Assembly (NCBI GenBank): GCA_001773295.1
Contig: MEWG01000042.1
Location: 1-25,964 of the forward strand
From: a candidate division WWE3 bacterium RIFOXYD1_FULL_39_9
Lineage (GTDB): Bacteria > Patescibacteriota > WWE3 > UBA101185 > UBA10185
Length of the DNA: 25,964 bases
Direction: 5' to 3'
Each line of letters begins with the position of its first letter. Position 1 is the first letter of the stretch. The notes under the pieces are model-generated. The model was not told the DNA's origin, ran no database searches, and saw only the letters and a program-made list of their open reading frames with translations. The translations under genes were made by a program, and so were the position numbers. This document shows, piece by piece, positions 7,674 through 14,834 of this stretch.

Positions 7674-8102
7674 ATGGAAACGCAGATAATAAAAGGTAAA
7701 AAAATAAATATGACTCAAGTTTTTCTGGACACCGGTGTTTTGGTGCCTGTAACTCTTGTTACCTGCAGCATAGAAGTCACTGCTGATTTAGAAAATAAGA
7801 ATGTTGAAGTAACCGGTATTTCCAAAGGTAAAGGATTTAGCGGTGTTATGAAAAAATGGAACTTTAAAGGCTCGATGGCCACCAGAGGTCAGTCCGATAA
7901 ACCTAGAGCTGCCGGATCTATCGGTGGACAAACTCCTTCCAGAGTTTTCAAAGGTAAAAAGATGGCTGGAAGAATGGGAAATAGTCAGATTACCGTTAAG
8001 GGATTAAGAATAGTTAAGGTCTATCCAGAGAGAAAAGAGCTTTTGGTATCAGGACCAGTTCCAGGCGCAAGGAATTCAGATTTGAAGATAAAGGTTTTAT
8101 AA
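7674..8102 (+). CDS. rplC: 50S ribosomal protein L3 (uL3), internally shortened
   Basis: L3 is an early-assembly 23S-binding protein whose loop reaches toward the peptidyl transferase centre. I chose the ATG at 7674 (METQIIKGKKINMTQVF), with AAAAAAGG just upstream. The frame extends back to 7617, but that stretch overlaps the terminator and is not L3-like. The C-terminal half is canonical: VEVTGISKGKGFSGVMKKWNF, GSIGGQTPSRVFKGKKMAGRMG, VSGPVPGARNSDLKIK. The protein is only 143 residues against about 205-210. About 60 residues that normally follow the first beta strands (E. coli roughly 30-95) are absent, with VPVTLVTC running straight into SIEVTADL. The frame is clean on both sides, so a true shortening is more likely than a sequencing error. 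Confidence 0.95.
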   Translation: METQIIKGKKINMTQVFLDTGVLVPVTLVTCSIEVTADLENKNVEVTGISKGKGFSGVMKKWNFKGSMATRGQSDKPRAAGSIGGQTPSRVFKGKKMAGRMGNSQITVKGLRIVKVYPERKELLVSGPVPGARNSDLKIKVL

Positions 8103-8105
8103 AAT

Positions 8106-8738
8106 ATGAAAGTAAATTTAGTCGATAAAAAAGGAAAAATACTGGAAGAAATTACTCTTGCAAAAGATGTTTTTGGCGCAAAGGTGTCAAATCAGTTGTT
8201 AAGTCAATATATCCAGGTGCACATGAATAATTCACGAAATGGAAACTCTTCTACTAAGACTAGAGGCGAAGTTTCTGGAAGCGGTGCAAAACCTTGGGCA
8301 CAAAAAGGAACCGGGCGTGCTCGTGTTGGATCTAAGAGAAATCCTATTTGGACACACGGTGGTATTTCTCATGGACCTAAACCAAAAGTCTGGAATGTTC
8401 AACTTCCTAAAAAAGTTGTAAAACTTGCCTTAAGCAAGGCCCTTTCAGAAAAAGCCGCTTTAAATAAGTTTACAGTTGTGGACGGATTTGACTTCAAGAA
8501 GCCTGATACAAAAGAAGCGTTGGCTTTCTTAAAGAGCACCTCGGCAGGCAAGAGAGTTTTAGTTGTAGCCGAAAAGTCAGATGCTGTGCTATACAAGAGT
8601 TTCAGAAATATATCCGGGGCTCGTATTAAGACTGTGGCTTTTCTGAACGCTTTTGATGTTTTTAAAGCTGATTCAGTTTATTTTGATAAAGGTGCACTTA
8701 AAGTATTAGAAGCAAAATATAAGGAGACCAAAAAATGA
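8106..8738 (+). CDS. rplD: 50S ribosomal protein L4 (uL4)
   Basis: L4 lines the exit tunnel through a long basic loop. Here that loop reads SGSGAKPWAQKGTGRARVGS, followed by WTHGGISHGPKP. The 210 residues are normal. The globular part ends with FNAF-like LNAFDVFKADSVYFDKGAL. In E. coli L4 represses its own operon, partly by transcription termination in a leader. That makes the terminator 26 bases before rplC interesting, although no L4 site can be shown here. It overlaps rplW by 4 bases (ATGA). Confidence 0.98.
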   Translation: MKVNLVDKKGKILEEITLAKDVFGAKVSNQLLSQYIQVHMNNSRNGNSSTKTRGEVSGSGAKPWAQKGTGRARVGSKRNPIWTHGGISHGPKPKVWNVQLPKKVVKLALSKALSEKAALNKFTVVDGFDFKKPDTKEALAFLKSTSAGKRVLVVAEKSDAVLYKSFRNISGARIKTVAFLNAFDVFKADSVYFDKGALKVLEAKYKETKK

Positions 8739-9028
8739 GATTAAACGAGTCGATACTAAAACCAGTATTAACAGAGAAAACAATGGGCTTTGCAGAGTCT
8801 AATAAGTACGTTTTCGAGGTAGGGATGGACGTTTCAAAAGGTCAGGTAGTTGATGAGTTAAAGAAATTGTTCAACGTCGATGCAATAGATGCCAGATCTT
8901 CAATCTTACCTGGTAAGAAAATGAGGAAAGGAAAAACTGCTCAATTTATGAAGTCACCAAAGAGAAAAAGAGTGATAGTTACATTAAAAGACGGCCAATC
9001 ATTAGATATAGTGCCAAAGGAAAATTAA
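8735..9028 (+). CDS. rplW: 50S ribosomal protein L23 (uL23)
   Basis: L23 sits at the tunnel exit and docks trigger factor and SRP. The 97 residues begin with ESILKPVLTEKTMGFAESNK and continue through KYVFEVGMDVSKGQVVDELK. A basic loop (GKKMRKGKTAQFMKSPKRKR) and a final beta strand follow, as expected for the family. The start overlaps the rplD stop by 4 bases and has a strong AAGGAG 8 bases upstream, suggesting translational coupling. One base separates it from rplB. Confidence 0.97.
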   Translation: MRLNESILKPVLTEKTMGFAESNKYVFEVGMDVSKGQVVDELKKLFNVDAIDARSSILPGKKMRKGKTAQFMKSPKRKRVIVTLKDGQSLDIVPKEN

Positions 9029-9029
9029 A

Positions 9030-9860
9030 ATGATAAAAACATTTAAACCAACGACATCGTCAACAAGATTTAGAAAGGCCCTGGTAATAGAAACTACTAC
9101 CGGCGAGCCCGAGAAAAAACTTACAAGAAGTTTAATCGGTCATTCCGGAAGGAACAAAGGGAGAGTTTCTGTAAGACATAAAGAAAGAGGCTCAAGAAAG
9201 CTATATAGAATAATCGATTTTAAGAGAGATAAGAGAGAGATCCCGGCAAAGGTCGCCACTATAGAATACGATCCAAATAGAGGCCCTAACATTGCCTTGG
9301 TATTTTATGCAGACGGTGAAAAGCGCTATATCTTGGCCCCGGAAGGGTTACAGGTAGGCATGACTGTAATATCAGGTCCTACTGCCGAGCCAGTACTTGG
9401 AAATTCCTTGCCGTTGTCAGCAATACCACTGGGTACACAAATACACAACATTGAGTTGAACCCAAACGGCGGTGGAATATTGGCCAGAGGTGCCGGAGGT
9501 TACGCCCAAGTCTTAGCTAAAGAGGGTGAATTGGTAAATTTGAAGCTTCCGAGTGGTGAGGTAAAGAAGATTTCTGGCCGTTGTTATGCTACAATAGGGG
9601 TCTTAGGGAACGCTGATTTGAGAAATGTACGCTTGGGTAAAGCCGGACGAAATCGTCACCTCGGTGTTAGACCGACAGTTCGTGGTGTAGCAATGGGCAA
9701 TCCAAAGAAGGACCATCCTCATGCAGGCTCGTATAAGACTACTGGTATAGGTATGTCTTCACCAAAGACTCCTTGGGGTAAGATTGCAAGGGGTGTGCGA
9801 ACTAGAAGAAGACGCAATACAGATCACACTATTGTTAAGTCAAGGCATAGTAAGAAGTAG
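9030..9860 (+). CDS. rplB: 50S ribosomal protein L2 (uL2) with altered C-terminal loop
   Basis: L2 is needed for subunit joining and peptidyl transferase activity. The 276-residue length is normal. IKTFKPTTSSTRFR, SGRNKGRVSVRHKERGS, YDPNRGPNIALVFYADGEKR and the GVRPTVRGVAMGNP block identify it. The conserved histidine corresponding to E. coli His229 is kept in DHPHAG. The near-invariant glycine-rich run after it (GGGEG) is replaced by AGSYKTTGIGMSSPK before the conserved TPWG. Two residues are also inserted between NP and DHPH (GNPKKDHPH). The reading frame continues cleanly into the basic tail, so this is divergence rather than a frameshift. AAAGGA lies upstream of the start. Confidence 0.97.
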   Translation: MIKTFKPTTSSTRFRKALVIETTTGEPEKKLTRSLIGHSGRNKGRVSVRHKERGSRKLYRIIDFKRDKREIPAKVATIEYDPNRGPNIALVFYADGEKRYILAPEGLQVGMTVISGPTAEPVLGNSLPLSAIPLGTQIHNIELNPNGGGILARGAGGYAQVLAKEGELVNLKLPSGEVKKISGRCYATIGVLGNADLRNVRLGKAGRNRHLGVRPTVRGVAMGNPKKDHPHAGSYKTTGIGMSSPKTPWGKIARGVRTRRRRNTDHTIVKSRHSKK

Positions 9861-9888
9861 GGCTTAAAAAAAGGAGTTTTATAAAAAC

Positions 9889-10155
9889 ATGTCAAGATCA
9901 TTAAAAAAAGGTTACTTTATAGACGAAAAATTGAATATGAAAGTAGTGAAGGCCAAAGAAACTGGCGATAGAAAGGCCATAAAGACATGGTCCAGACGTT
10001 CAACAATCATACCTGACATGGTCGGTTTGACTCTTGACGTTTATAACGGAAAAAAATTTATTCCGGTTTTTGTCCAGGAATCAATGGTTGGTCACAAATT
10101 AGGCGAGTTTGCTCCTACCAGAGTATTTAGAGCTCACTCATCTAAGAAACAATAA
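9889..10155 (+). CDS. rpsS: 30S ribosomal protein S19 (uS19)
   Basis: S19 is a 30S head protein next to S13. The 88 residues start MSRSLKKGYFIDEKL and contain KTWSRRSTIIPDMVGLTLDVYNG, then FVQESMVGHKLGEFAPTRVF, all diagnostic. AAGGAG lies at 9871-9876, 12 bases before the ATG, slightly far for an optimal site. It follows rplB by 28 bases and is one base from rplV. Confidence 0.98.
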   Translation: MSRSLKKGYFIDEKLNMKVVKAKETGDRKAIKTWSRRSTIIPDMVGLTLDVYNGKKFIPVFVQESMVGHKLGEFAPTRVFRAHSSKKQ

Positions 10156-10156
10156 T

Positions 10157-10504
10157 ATGGAAAAGTCACAGGTTTATGCAAAACACAAAACGGCTAGAAT
10201 TTCAGCAAAGAAAGTTGCCCCTGTTATGGATTTGATTAGAGGCAAAGGTCTGATAGAAGCTAAAGTCACATTGGCATTTGATAGAACAAAGGCAGCTGTT
10301 TTATTGCTCAAACTTTTAAGATCTGCAGAGGCCAATGCAACAAATAACAGGAAACTTGATTCAAGCAAGCTATTCGTATCAGAAGTTTGGGTAGGTCCAG
10401 GACCTACTTACAAAAGAATGAGATTAGTAGCCAAATCAAGAGTAAGCCCGATTATGAAGAGAACAAGCAATATTTATGTCGGTTTAAGCGAAAGGAACAA
10501 ATAA
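10157..10504 (+). CDS. rplV: 50S ribosomal protein L22 (uL22)
   Basis: L22 reaches into the peptide exit tunnel with a beta hairpin. I chose the ATG at 10157 (MEKSQVYAKHKTARISAKK), one base after rpsS, giving 115 residues. The frame opens earlier at 10109, but those 16 residues lie inside rpsS and are not L22-like. ARISAKKVAPVMDLIRGK and AEANATNNRKLDSSKL are typical, and the hairpin region reads VGPGPTYKRMRLVAKSRVSP. The stop overlaps the rpsC start by one base (TAATG). Confidence 0.97.
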   Translation: MEKSQVYAKHKTARISAKKVAPVMDLIRGKGLIEAKVTLAFDRTKAAVLLLKLLRSAEANATNNRKLDSSKLFVSEVWVGPGPTYKRMRLVAKSRVSPIMKRTSNIYVGLSERNK

Positions 10505-11136
10505 TGGGTCAAAAGATACATCCTACAGGCTATAGACTTGGAATTTCAAAGGACTGGAGCTCAAGATGGTTCGCTGATAAATCTAACTATGCTGACAAGG
10601 CTTTTGAAGACTTAAAGATACGCAAGTTTTTAACTGATAAATTAAGTCAGGCAGGGCTAAAAGCTGTAGAGATTGAAAGAACTGAGAACGAGATGAACAT
10701 CTTTATTAAGGTTTCCAAGCCAGGACTAGTTATTGGTAAAGGTGGTGCAGGTGTTGAAGTTTTGGAGAAAGAACTTAAAAATCTTACAAACTCGAAGATA
10801 AAGATAACTGCAGAAGAGATCAAGATACCGGAGATTGAGGCCCAATTAGTAGGTGACTACATAGCAAGACAGCTTAAGAGAAGAATGCCTTATCGAAGAG
10901 TCGCCGTTTTTGCAGCAAATGCAGCAATTGATAAAGGGGCTAAAGGTATAAAAATCAGAATGTCTGGAGTTTTGAGCGGAAGCAATACAATTTCAAGATC
11001 TGAAGAATTCATTTTAGGTTCTATACCTGTACAAACATTGAGAGCAGATATTGATTATGCACAAATTGATTGCCAATTGCTTTTTGGAACTATCGGCATC
11101 AAAGTATGGATTTACAAGGGCGAAGTCACTTTATAA
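10504..11136 (+). CDS. rpsC: 30S ribosomal protein S3 (uS3)
   Basis: S3 forms part of the mRNA entry channel and its helicase activity. I chose the ATG at 10504 (MGQKIHPTGYRLGISKDWSS), giving 210 residues, with AAAGGAA about 7 bases upstream. The frame opens 39 residues earlier inside rplV, but that segment is out-of-frame rplV sequence. The KH domain is seen as PGLVIGKGGAGVEVLEKELK, and the C-terminal domain contains LKRRMPYRRVA, GAKGIKIRMSGVL and GTIGIKVWIYKGE. It starts within the rplV stop codon, so translation is probably coupled. Confidence 0.98.
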   Translation: MGQKIHPTGYRLGISKDWSSRWFADKSNYADKAFEDLKIRKFLTDKLSQAGLKAVEIERTENEMNIFIKVSKPGLVIGKGGAGVEVLEKELKNLTNSKIKITAEEIKIPEIEAQLVGDYIARQLKRRMPYRRVAVFAANAAIDKGAKGIKIRMSGVLSGSNTISRSEEFILGSIPVQTLRADIDYAQIDCQLLFGTIGIKVWIYKGEVTL

Positions 11137-11148
11137 AAGGAAACTAAT

Positions 11149-11556
11149 ATGTTACTACCAAAGAAAGTTAAGTTTAGAAAACAACAAAGAGGGACCAACA
11201 AAGGAATTGCAGTCAGAGGCAGTTATATAGCCTTTGGTGAATTTGCACTCAAAGCTGTTGATAGATGTTTGTTGACTTCTAGACAAATTGAAGCCGCAAG
11301 AAAAGCAATATCTCATGAAACTAAGAGAGGTGGAAAGCTTTGGATAAGAGTCTTTCCCGACAAACCAATTGCTAAGAAACCTGCGGAAACAAGAATGGGA
11401 AGTGGAAAAGCTGCAACCGATCACTATGCTGCAGTTGTTAAACCAGGGAAGATTTTATTTGAAATGTCAGGTGTAACCTCTGCAATTGCTAAGAAAGCAT
11501 TTGCTAAGGCTGCATCCAAATTGCCTATTAAGACTAAATTTTTGGCAAAGAATTAA
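11149..11556 (+). CDS. rplP: 50S ribosomal protein L16 (uL16)
   Basis: L16 helps position the A-site tRNA in the 50S. The 135 residues contain MLLPKKVKFRKQQRG, ISHETKRGGKLWIRVFPDKP and the KPAETRMGSGK motif with the conserved arginine. The remainder, VKPGKILFEMSGV, matches the family. AAAAGGAAA lies about 8 bases before the start. It follows rpsC by 12 bases and precedes rpmC by 2. Confidence 0.98.
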   Translation: MLLPKKVKFRKQQRGTNKGIAVRGSYIAFGEFALKAVDRCLLTSRQIEAARKAISHETKRGGKLWIRVFPDKPIAKKPAETRMGSGKAATDHYAAVVKPGKILFEMSGVTSAIAKKAFAKAASKLPIKTKFLAKN

Positions 11557-11558
11557 AC

Positions 11559-11771
11559 ATGTTAAAAGTAGCTGAAATGAGACAAAAAAATATACAAGAG
11601 TTAAATGAGCAGTTGGTAAAACTGAGCAAAGAAATACACGAAACTACACTTGATATATTGAAAAGAAAAGAAAAAAATGTTAAAAAACCAAGATTGCTTA
11701 GAAAAGAAGTAGCAAAAATCAAAAGCATCTTGATGGAAAAGAAGATTTTAAGTGAGGAAGCACATGAGTAA
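11559..11771 (+). CDS. rpmC: 50S ribosomal protein L29 (uL29)
   Basis: L29 is a small two-helix protein near the tunnel exit. The 70 residues begin LKVAEMRQKNIQELNEQLVK and end with RLLRKEVAKIKSILMEKK, the usual second helix. The middle is lysine-rich and diverges from the typical short loop. Identity rests on this helical pattern and its position between rplP and rpsQ. Its last 8 bases overlap the rpsQ start. Confidence 0.93.
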   Translation: MLKVAEMRQKNIQELNEQLVKLSKEIHETTLDILKRKEKNVKKPRLLRKEVAKIKSILMEKKILSEEAHE

Positions 11772-12012
11772 AAGAATATTTGAAGGAAAAGTAGTGTCTA
11801 ATAAAATGCAGAAAACCGTAGTTGTGGCTGTAGATGTTCCTACAAAACACCATCTATATTCCAAAGCTATTAAGATAACAAAAAGAATGTTGGCAAAAGA
11901 TGAGTTCGATACTGCAGTAGGAGACATGGTTCTTATCGAGGAAACAAGACCTTATTCAAAGAAAGTTAGTTGGAAAGTTGTTAAAAAATTGGAAACAACG
12001 GAGGCCAAATGA
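11764..12012 (+). CDS. rpsQ: 30S ribosomal protein S17 (uS17)
   Basis: S17 is a primary 16S-binding protein. I chose the ATG at 11764 (MSKRIFEGKVVSNKMQKTVV), giving 82 residues, because GAGGAA lies just upstream; the frame also opens 4 codons earlier. The KTVVVAVDV, KIKITKRMLAKDE-like and GDMVLIEETRPYSKKVSWKV segments are typical. It overlaps rpmC by 8 bases and rplN by 4, a compact arrangement that suggests translational coupling. Confidence 0.96.
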   Translation: MSKRIFEGKVVSNKMQKTVVVAVDVPTKHHLYSKAIKITKRMLAKDEFDTAVGDMVLIEETRPYSKKVSWKVVKKLETTEAK

Positions 12013-12377
12013 TACCAGTCGGAGCTAAATTAAATTCAGCCGATAACTCAGGTGCCAAGAAACTTAAGTTGATTGGTATTCCGGGGGGTTCAAGAGTAAA
12101 ATTTGCTTCTGTTGGAGACATAGTTACAGTGGCCGTTAATGGAGCATCTTCTGTAGGTGTAGTAAAAGACCACAGCGTAGCTAAGGCAGTTATAGTCAGA
12201 ACAAAGAAAGAAATTAGACGCAAAGATGGCAGCTATTTAAGATTCTCAGACAACGCTGCTGTTTTAGTAAACAAAGATAAAGGTCTAGTAGGAACAAGAA
12301 TTTTTGGACCTATCGCCAGAGAAGTAAGAGATAGAGGTTTTGTAAAGATTGCATCATTGGCTAAGGAGGTTTGGTAA
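12009..12377 (+). CDS. rplN: 50S ribosomal protein L14 (uL14)
   Basis: L14 binds 23S rRNA at the subunit interface. The 122 residues contain LNSADNSGAKKLKLIGIPGG, VIVRTKKEIRRKDGSYLRF, DNAAVLVNKDKGLVGTRIFG and PIAREVRDRGFVKIASLAKE, all family blocks. The segment before VIVRT is slightly shorter than in E. coli. GGAGG lies 5 bases before the ATG, which overlaps the rpsQ stop. A strong AAGGAGG within its last codons (12363-12369) has no suitable start codon after it. Confidence 0.98.
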   Translation: MIPVGAKLNSADNSGAKKLKLIGIPGGSRVKFASVGDIVTVAVNGASSVGVVKDHSVAKAVIVRTKKEIRRKDGSYLRFSDNAAVLVNKDKGLVGTRIFGPIAREVRDRGFVKIASLAKEVW

Positions 12378-12400
12378 GAGCCTGTTTGGCAAGTGTCAGC

Positions 12401-12417
12401 ACCTTCTCTTACAAGGT
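12401..12417 (+). promoter_or_regulatory. Small hairpin covering the rplX ribosome-binding region
   Basis: ACCTT (12401-12405) can pair with AAGGT (12413-12417) across a 7-base loop. The right arm is the only Shine-Dalgarno-like sequence before rplX (ATG at 12424). If the stem forms, rplX initiation would depend on ribosomes finishing rplN. Five pairs is weak evidence. Confidence 0.25.
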
Positions 12418-12423
12418 TTATAT

Positions 12424-12732
12424 ATGAAAATACAAAAAGACGACAAAGTAAAAATAATATCAGGAAAAGATAAAGGAAAAGTAGCTAAGGTGCTTAGAGT
12501 CTATCCTGACAAAGAAAAAGTATTGGTTGAAGGTGTAAATATAGTAAAACGACACGTTAAACCTGGTGCCCTTTCAAAAGAAGGTGGAATTATCAGCATG
12601 GAAAGACCAATACACATGTCTAATGTAATGTACTTTGATTCTAAATTGAACAAACCCGTCAGAGTCGGTTACAAGACCATAGATGGTAAAAAGTACAGAA
12701 TTAATAAGAAGAACCAAGAGGTAATTGAATGA
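12424..12732 (+). CDS. rplX: 50S ribosomal protein L24 (uL24)
   Basis: L24 starts 50S assembly. I chose the ATG at 12424 (MKIQKDDKVKIISGKDKGK), giving 102 residues; the frame opens at 12349 inside rplN, but those residues are not L24-like. The KOW motif KVKIISGKDKGKVAKVLRV and VEGVNIVKRHVKP are clear. A 46-base gap separates it from rplN, longer than most here. Its stop overlaps the rplE start (ATGA). Confidence 0.97.
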   Translation: MKIQKDDKVKIISGKDKGKVAKVLRVYPDKEKVLVEGVNIVKRHVKPGALSKEGGIISMERPIHMSNVMYFDSKLNKPVRVGYKTIDGKKYRINKKNQEVIE

Positions 12733-13277
12733 ACCGATTAAGAGAAAAATACATTAAGAAAATAGTTCCAAAACTTATTGAGGTATTTAAATTCTCAAAT
12801 GTTATGGAAGTTCCACAGATACAAAAAGTAAACGTAAATGTGGGAATCGGCAATTTTAGAGAAAACAGAGAAGCAGTAGAGTCGTTTGTAACTGACTTGG
12901 CTAATATTACAAGTCAGAAGCCTTACGCAAGAACAGCAAGACTCTCAATTGCAGGTTTTAAGATTAGACAAGGCGAGACAGTCGGCTATGCTGTAACACT
13001 GAGAGGTGAAAACATGTGGGCATTTTTAGATAAATTATTAAATGTGGCGTTGCCCAGAGTTAGGGACTTCAGAGGCTTGAGCGACACGTCTTTTGATGAG
13101 AACGGTAACTACTCGTTCGGAATAAAAGAACATGTTATATTTCCTGAAGTAAATCAGAACTCAACAAAGGGCATAAGAAGCCTGCAGGTAACTGTTGTAA
13201 TGAGTGGGAAAAATATTGAAGCCAACAAGTTTTTACTTAAAGAGATCGGAGTACCTTTTAAGAAGGAGGAAAATTAA
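12729..13277 (+). CDS. rplE: 50S ribosomal protein L5 (uL5)
   Basis: L5 binds 5S rRNA in the central protuberance. The 182 residues include KVNVNVGIGNFRENREAVE, QKPYARTARLSIAGFKIRQG, VTLRGENMWAFLDKLLNVALPR and IFPEVNQNSTKGIRSLQV, as expected. The family usually has FPE followed by D or I; VN here is a minor change. AGAGG lies upstream of an ATG that overlaps rplX by 4 bases. Confidence 0.98.
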   Translation: MNRLREKYIKKIVPKLIEVFKFSNVMEVPQIQKVNVNVGIGNFRENREAVESFVTDLANITSQKPYARTARLSIAGFKIRQGETVGYAVTLRGENMWAFLDKLLNVALPRVRDFRGLSDTSFDENGNYSFGIKEHVIFPEVNQNSTKGIRSLQVTVVMSGKNIEANKFLLKEIGVPFKKEEN

Positions 13278-13278
13278 C

Positions 13279-13305
13279 AGTTTCATCAACTAGCTCAATG
13301 AAACT
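13279..13305 (+). promoter_or_regulatory. Perfect hairpin between rplE and rpsZ
   Basis: AGTTTCAT (13279-13286) and ATGAAACT (13298-13305) are an exact 8-base inverted repeat with an 11-base loop. It fills most of the 39-base gap and ends 11 bases before the rpsZ ATG. No T-run follows. rpsZ has no visible Shine-Dalgarno sequence, so the hairpin may take part in its translation control or in message processing. The function is unknown. Confidence 0.4.
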
Positions 13306-13316
13306 ACCAAATTAGT

Positions 13317-13502
13317 ATGGCAAAACAAGGTTTATTACAAAAACATAAAAGAGGACAAAAATTTAGTGTAAGAGAATATAATAGATGTCCTATCTGTGGT
13401 AGTCCAAGAGGTTACTACAGAAGATTTAAGATGTGTAGAAAATGTTTTAGAGAATTAGCTCACAAAGGAGTGCTTCCTGGAGTTATGAAGTCCAGCTGGT
13501 AA
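13317..13502 (+). CDS. rpsZ: 30S ribosomal protein S14, zinc-binding type (uS14)
   Basis: S14 is a late-assembling head protein. This 61-residue form has the zinc ribbon CPIC (Cys24, Cys27) and CRKC (Cys40, Cys43), followed by FRELAHKGVLPGVMKSSW. It is the short, zinc-binding version found in many Gram-positive and CPR bacteria, in contrast to the 101-residue E. coli form. No Shine-Dalgarno is visible. It is placed as usual between rplE and rpsH. Confidence 0.98.
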   Translation: MAKQGLLQKHKRGQKFSVREYNRCPICGSPRGYYRRFKMCRKCFRELAHKGVLPGVMKSSW

Positions 13503-13513
13503 GGAAAAAAAAT

Positions 13514-13915
13514 ATGAGTATAGATAGATTAGCAAACATGTTAAGTACACTTAAGAACGCATCAATGGCCAAAAAGCCTGTTGTTGAAATGGTTTATTCA
13601 AGAGAATGTGAAGCAGTTGCCCAAGTTCTAAAAGACAAGGGCTTCTTGAGAACTGTGAAGACCTTTAAACCAAGTGAGCAGCCATTTAAGATGTTGCACA
13701 TAGAGCTCGAACACGATGAGGACGGTACTTATGCCATAACGGATGTAAAGAGAGTTTCTAAGCCAGGTAGCAGAGTGTACAAAGGCGTAAGTGAGATACA
13801 TAGAGTTGCAGGTGGATTTGGAACATTAGTAGTGTCAACCTCCAGAGGTATTTTCTCGGGCGACGAAGCTAAGAAAAGAAAACTAGGCGGTGAAGTTATT
13901 TGTGAAGTGAAGTAA
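13514..13915 (+). CDS. rpsH: 30S ribosomal protein S8 (uS8)
   Basis: S8 binds the central domain of 16S rRNA. The 133 residues open with DRLANMLSTLKNASMAKKP and close with GGFGTLVVSTSRGIFSGDEA and the ending GGEVICEVK. The RVSKPGSRVYKGVSEIHRV segment is typical. AAGGAAA precedes the start. In E. coli S8 represses the spc operon at the rplE region; no such site can be recognised here. Confidence 0.98.
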   Translation: MSIDRLANMLSTLKNASMAKKPVVEMVYSRECEAVAQVLKDKGFLRTVKTFKPSEQPFKMLHIELEHDEDGTYAITDVKRVSKPGSRVYKGVSEIHRVAGGFGTLVVSTSRGIFSGDEAKKRKLGGEVICEVK

Positions 13916-13919
13916 GAAT

Positions 13920-14462
13920 ATGTCAAGAATAGGAAATAAACCAATTGAAATAAAAGCTGGAGTTACCATCAATCAAACCGATGATGTGGTAAAGGTTACC
14001 GGCCCTAAGGGAACACTTGAGATTAAGTTACGCCCTGAGGTAGGTATTTCCATAAAAGAAGGAATTTTGCATGTTGAAGAGAAGAAGCCTTCTAAAAAGA
14101 CAAGTGCTTTTATGGGAATGACTAGAGCTTTGTTAAATAATATGGTAAATGGTGTAACTGAAGGTTTTGAAAAGAAGTTAGAGTTGGTTGGTGTTGGTTA
14201 TAGAGCAAAGCAAAACGGTACCGATGGCGCAGTTTTAAGTGTCGGCTATTCGCATCCCGTAGATTTTAAAGCTCCTAACGGAGTTCAAATTGAAGTGATC
14301 GATAACCAATTTATAAGTGTAAAAGGTGCTGATAAGCAATTAGTAGGTCTTACAGCTTCGAAGATGAGAAAAGTAAGAAAACCCGAACCCTACAAAGGCA
14401 AAGGTATAAAATACGCCGGCGAAGTTATAAGAAGAAAGCAAGGTAAGACCGGTAAGGTTTAA
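13920..14462 (+). CDS. rplF: 50S ribosomal protein L6 (uL6)
   Basis: L6 sits near the GTPase-associated centre. The 180 residues show the two-fold repeated fold: MSRIGNKPIEIKAGV, VTGPKGTLEIKL, ALLNNMVNGVTEGFEKKLEL and VGVGYRAKQNG. The C-terminal EPYKGKGIKYAGEVIRRKQG is diagnostic. It starts 4 bases after rpsH without a clear ribosome-binding site. Confidence 0.98.
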   Translation: MSRIGNKPIEIKAGVTINQTDDVVKVTGPKGTLEIKLRPEVGISIKEGILHVEEKKPSKKTSAFMGMTRALLNNMVNGVTEGFEKKLELVGVGYRAKQNGTDGAVLSVGYSHPVDFKAPNGVQIEVIDNQFISVKGADKQLVGLTASKMRKVRKPEPYKGKGIKYAGEVIRRKQGKTGKV

Positions 14463-14474
14463 TAAGAGGCTAAT

Positions 14475-14834
14475 ATGAGTAAAGTAATTTTAAGAAAAAC
14501 AACTAGAGAAAGAAGAATAGTTAAAATAAATGGAACCTTAATCGGAACGGCCGAGAGACCAAGATTGAGTGTATTTAGATCTAATAAATATATTTACGCC
14601 CAATTAATTGACGACAAATCTGGAAAAGTATTGGTCGACGTTTCTGCTGAAGTTAAAAAAATACATGAGAAAAAGACAAAAGTAGAGGCTGCAAAAGAAG
14701 TAGGCAAGCACTTGGCAGAAAAAGCAAAATCAAAGAAAATTAAGGATGTAGTTTTTGACAGAAGAGGTTATAGATATCACGGTCGCGTAAAGAGCCTGGC
14801 AGACGGAGCGCGCGAAGGAGGATTGAACTTATGA
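14475..14834 (+). CDS. rplR: 50S ribosomal protein L18 (uL18)
   Basis: L18 binds 5S rRNA together with L5. The 119 residues contain RPRLSVFRSNKYIYAQLIDD, EVGKHLAEKAKSKKIKDVVF and the ending DRRGYRYHGRVKSLADGARE, typical of the family. AGAGG lies 8 bases upstream. The stop overlaps the rpsE start by 4 bases. Confidence 0.98.
   Translation: MSKVILRKTTRERRIVKINGTLIGTAERPRLSVFRSNKYIYAQLIDDKSGKVLVDVSAEVKKIHEKKTKVEAAKEVGKHLAEKAKSKKIKDVVFDRRGYRYHGRVKSLADGAREGGLNL

Noticed and set aside
10387..10503. 39-residue upstream extension of S3
   Set aside because: It is out-of-frame rplV sequence; the canonical MGQKIHPTG start at 10504 overlaps the rplV stop by one base.
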